Of a DNA stretch of 64,000 bases, positions 63,256 to 64,000 are shown piece after piece. A program made the translations under genes and the position numbers. Source of the DNA: Vulcaniibacterium tengchongense (GTDB lineage Bacteria; Pseudomonadota; Gammaproteobacteria; Xanthomonadales; Xanthomonadaceae); assembly GCF_003814555.1 (NCBI RefSeq), contig NZ_RKQN01000001.1, positions 310,001 through 374,000 on the forward strand, written 5' to 3'. The notes beneath the pieces are model-generated. The model was not told where the DNA came from. It searched no databases and saw nothing but the letters and a program-made list of their open reading frames with translations. Every line of letters begins with the position of its first letter. Positions within the stretch are counted from its first letter, which is position 1.

Positions 63256-64000
63256 GCGACGTCGCGAAGTGCTGTTGGCCGGCTCGTCCTGGCCGCTGCT
63301 GGCGCTGTTCGGCGCGGCGCGGTCGCGCGCGTCCGCCGCGGCGCGGCCGTTCGCCGGCGCGGAGCACGTGGCCGATCGCGCGCGCGCGCTGGCGGCGCGG
63401 CCCTACCGGCCGCCCTCCGCGCGGTTGCCGGCCTGGCTGCAGCAGCTGAGCTACGACGAGTACCGCGACATCCGCTTCGATCCGGCGCGGGCGCTGTGGC
63501 GCGGGCGCGGCCTGCCGTTCCAGGCGCAGTTCTTCCACCGCGGCTATTTCTTCCGCGAGCGGGTGGAACTGTACGAAGCCGCCGACGGAACGGCCGTGCC
63601 GCTGCGCTACGCGCCGGCGCAGTTCGAGTTCGACGGCCTGCCGCGGCCGGGCGACGAGGACCTCGGCTACGCCGGCTTCCGCCTGCACGCGCCGCTCAAT
63701 CGCGCCGATCGCTACGACGAGCTCTGCGCGTTCCTCGGCGCGAGCTACTTCCGCGCCGTCGTCCGCGGCCTGGCCTACGGACTGTCCGCGCGCGGGCTGG
63801 CGTTGCGCACCGGCGACCCGGCCGGCGAAGAGTTCCCGGTGTTCCGCGCGTTCTGGCTGGAGCGGCCGGCGCCGGGCGCGGCCCAGGCGGTGGTGCACGC
63901 GCTGCTCGATGGGCCGAGCGCGGCCGGCGCGTTCCGCCTCGCGATCCGCCCGGGCGTGGAGACCACGTTCGACGTGAACGCGCGCCTGTTCCCGCGCGTG
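63256..64000 (+). CDS. opgD: Periplasmic glucans biosynthesis protein OpgD-like (3' truncated by window)
   Basis: At least 248 codons, open to the window end. The start has a twin-arginine signal: RRREVLLAGSSWPLLALFGA, as in Tat-exported OpgD rather than Sec-exported OpgG. The mature part shows LSYDEYRDIRFDPARALW, FQAQFFHRGYFFRERVEL, FAGFRLHAPLN-like text (YAGFRLHAPLNR) and FLGASYFRAVVRG, all typical of the OpgG/OpgD family that shapes beta-glucans in the periplasm. GTG 63256 has GAGG 5 bases upstream; GTG 63250 is the alternative and overlaps that site. Divergent from the glycosyltransferase. Confidence 0.9.

Overview
The window looks like chromosome of a very GC-rich gammaproteobacterium of the Xanthomonadaceae/Lysobacteraceae type (Lysobacter, Luteimonas or a relative). 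I infer this from the order thrS-infC-rpmI-rplT-pheS-pheT-ihfA-merR-like-tRNA-Pro, xanthomonad-like protein sequences, a TraB/GumN protein, a DarB/StlD-type ketosynthase locus, creBCD and a Tat-exported opgD-type gene. No phage, plasmid, transposase, integrase or CRISPR array was seen. Start codons usually overlap the preceding stop (ATGA, TGATG), so most genes sit in tightly coupled operons.

Layout. 1-10394 (+): a coupled sugar/glycan cluster with three SDR sugar-nucleotide enzymes (one resembling UDP-glucuronate decarboxylase, one resembling CDP-paratose 2-epimerase), a zinc-type dehydrogenase, a Gfo/Idh/MocA oxidoreductase, a GT4-like glycosyltransferase, three successive CgeB-type glycosyltransferases, a small acidic protein and a SAM methyltransferase. 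10395-18783 (+): the translation/IHF block, with a probable Thr-codon attenuator before thrS, an AUC start for infC, a strong terminator after infC followed by a new promoter for rpmI-rplT, and a terminator-like hairpin before pheST. 18855-20903: an APH(3')-like phosphotransferase and a secreted TraB/GumN protein. 21283-27748 (-): dxs followed by a four-gene coupled lipid operon (sterol-desaturase-like hydroxylase, fatty acid desaturase, DarB/StlD-like ketosynthase with a heme-oxygenase-like C-terminal domain, unknown protein). This operon is the best candidate for an undescribed biosynthetic system.

27969-38020 (mostly -): an unknown protein, an HNH nuclease, an acyl-CoA dehydrogenase, a LEA14-like lipoprotein, a six-EF-hand secreted protein (+), an ECF sigma factor fused to a membrane domain, a DUF2007-like membrane protein, acyl-CoA thioesterase II and an AmpD-like amidase. 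38144-46583: a MOSC protein, a small hydrolase, RlmKL, two pirins, AqpZ, two small exported proteins and endonuclease V. 46701-55983: a phospholipase-D/cardiolipin-synthase-like protein, a lipoprotein phosphatase coupled to mfd, a GNAT enzyme, a multiply frameshifted MmcQ/YjbR relic, a CDF transporter and RlmJ. 56130-59723 (+): creB-creC-creD with a perfect CreB 'cre-tag' before creD. 59783-64000: a GNAT/nitrilase pair, a PAP2 phosphatase, a GT4 glycosyltransferase with a frameshifted C-terminus, and the start of an opgD-like glucan gene cut by the window edge.

How they work together: the centre is housekeeping (aminoacyl-tRNA synthetases, ribosomal proteins, IHF, rRNA methyltransferases, Mfd, DXS). 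The flanks hold cell-surface and envelope functions (glycan cluster, lipid operon, creBCD, opgD, aquaporin, AmpD-like amidase). All calls come from reading translated sequence and DNA motifs by eye; no database search was run.
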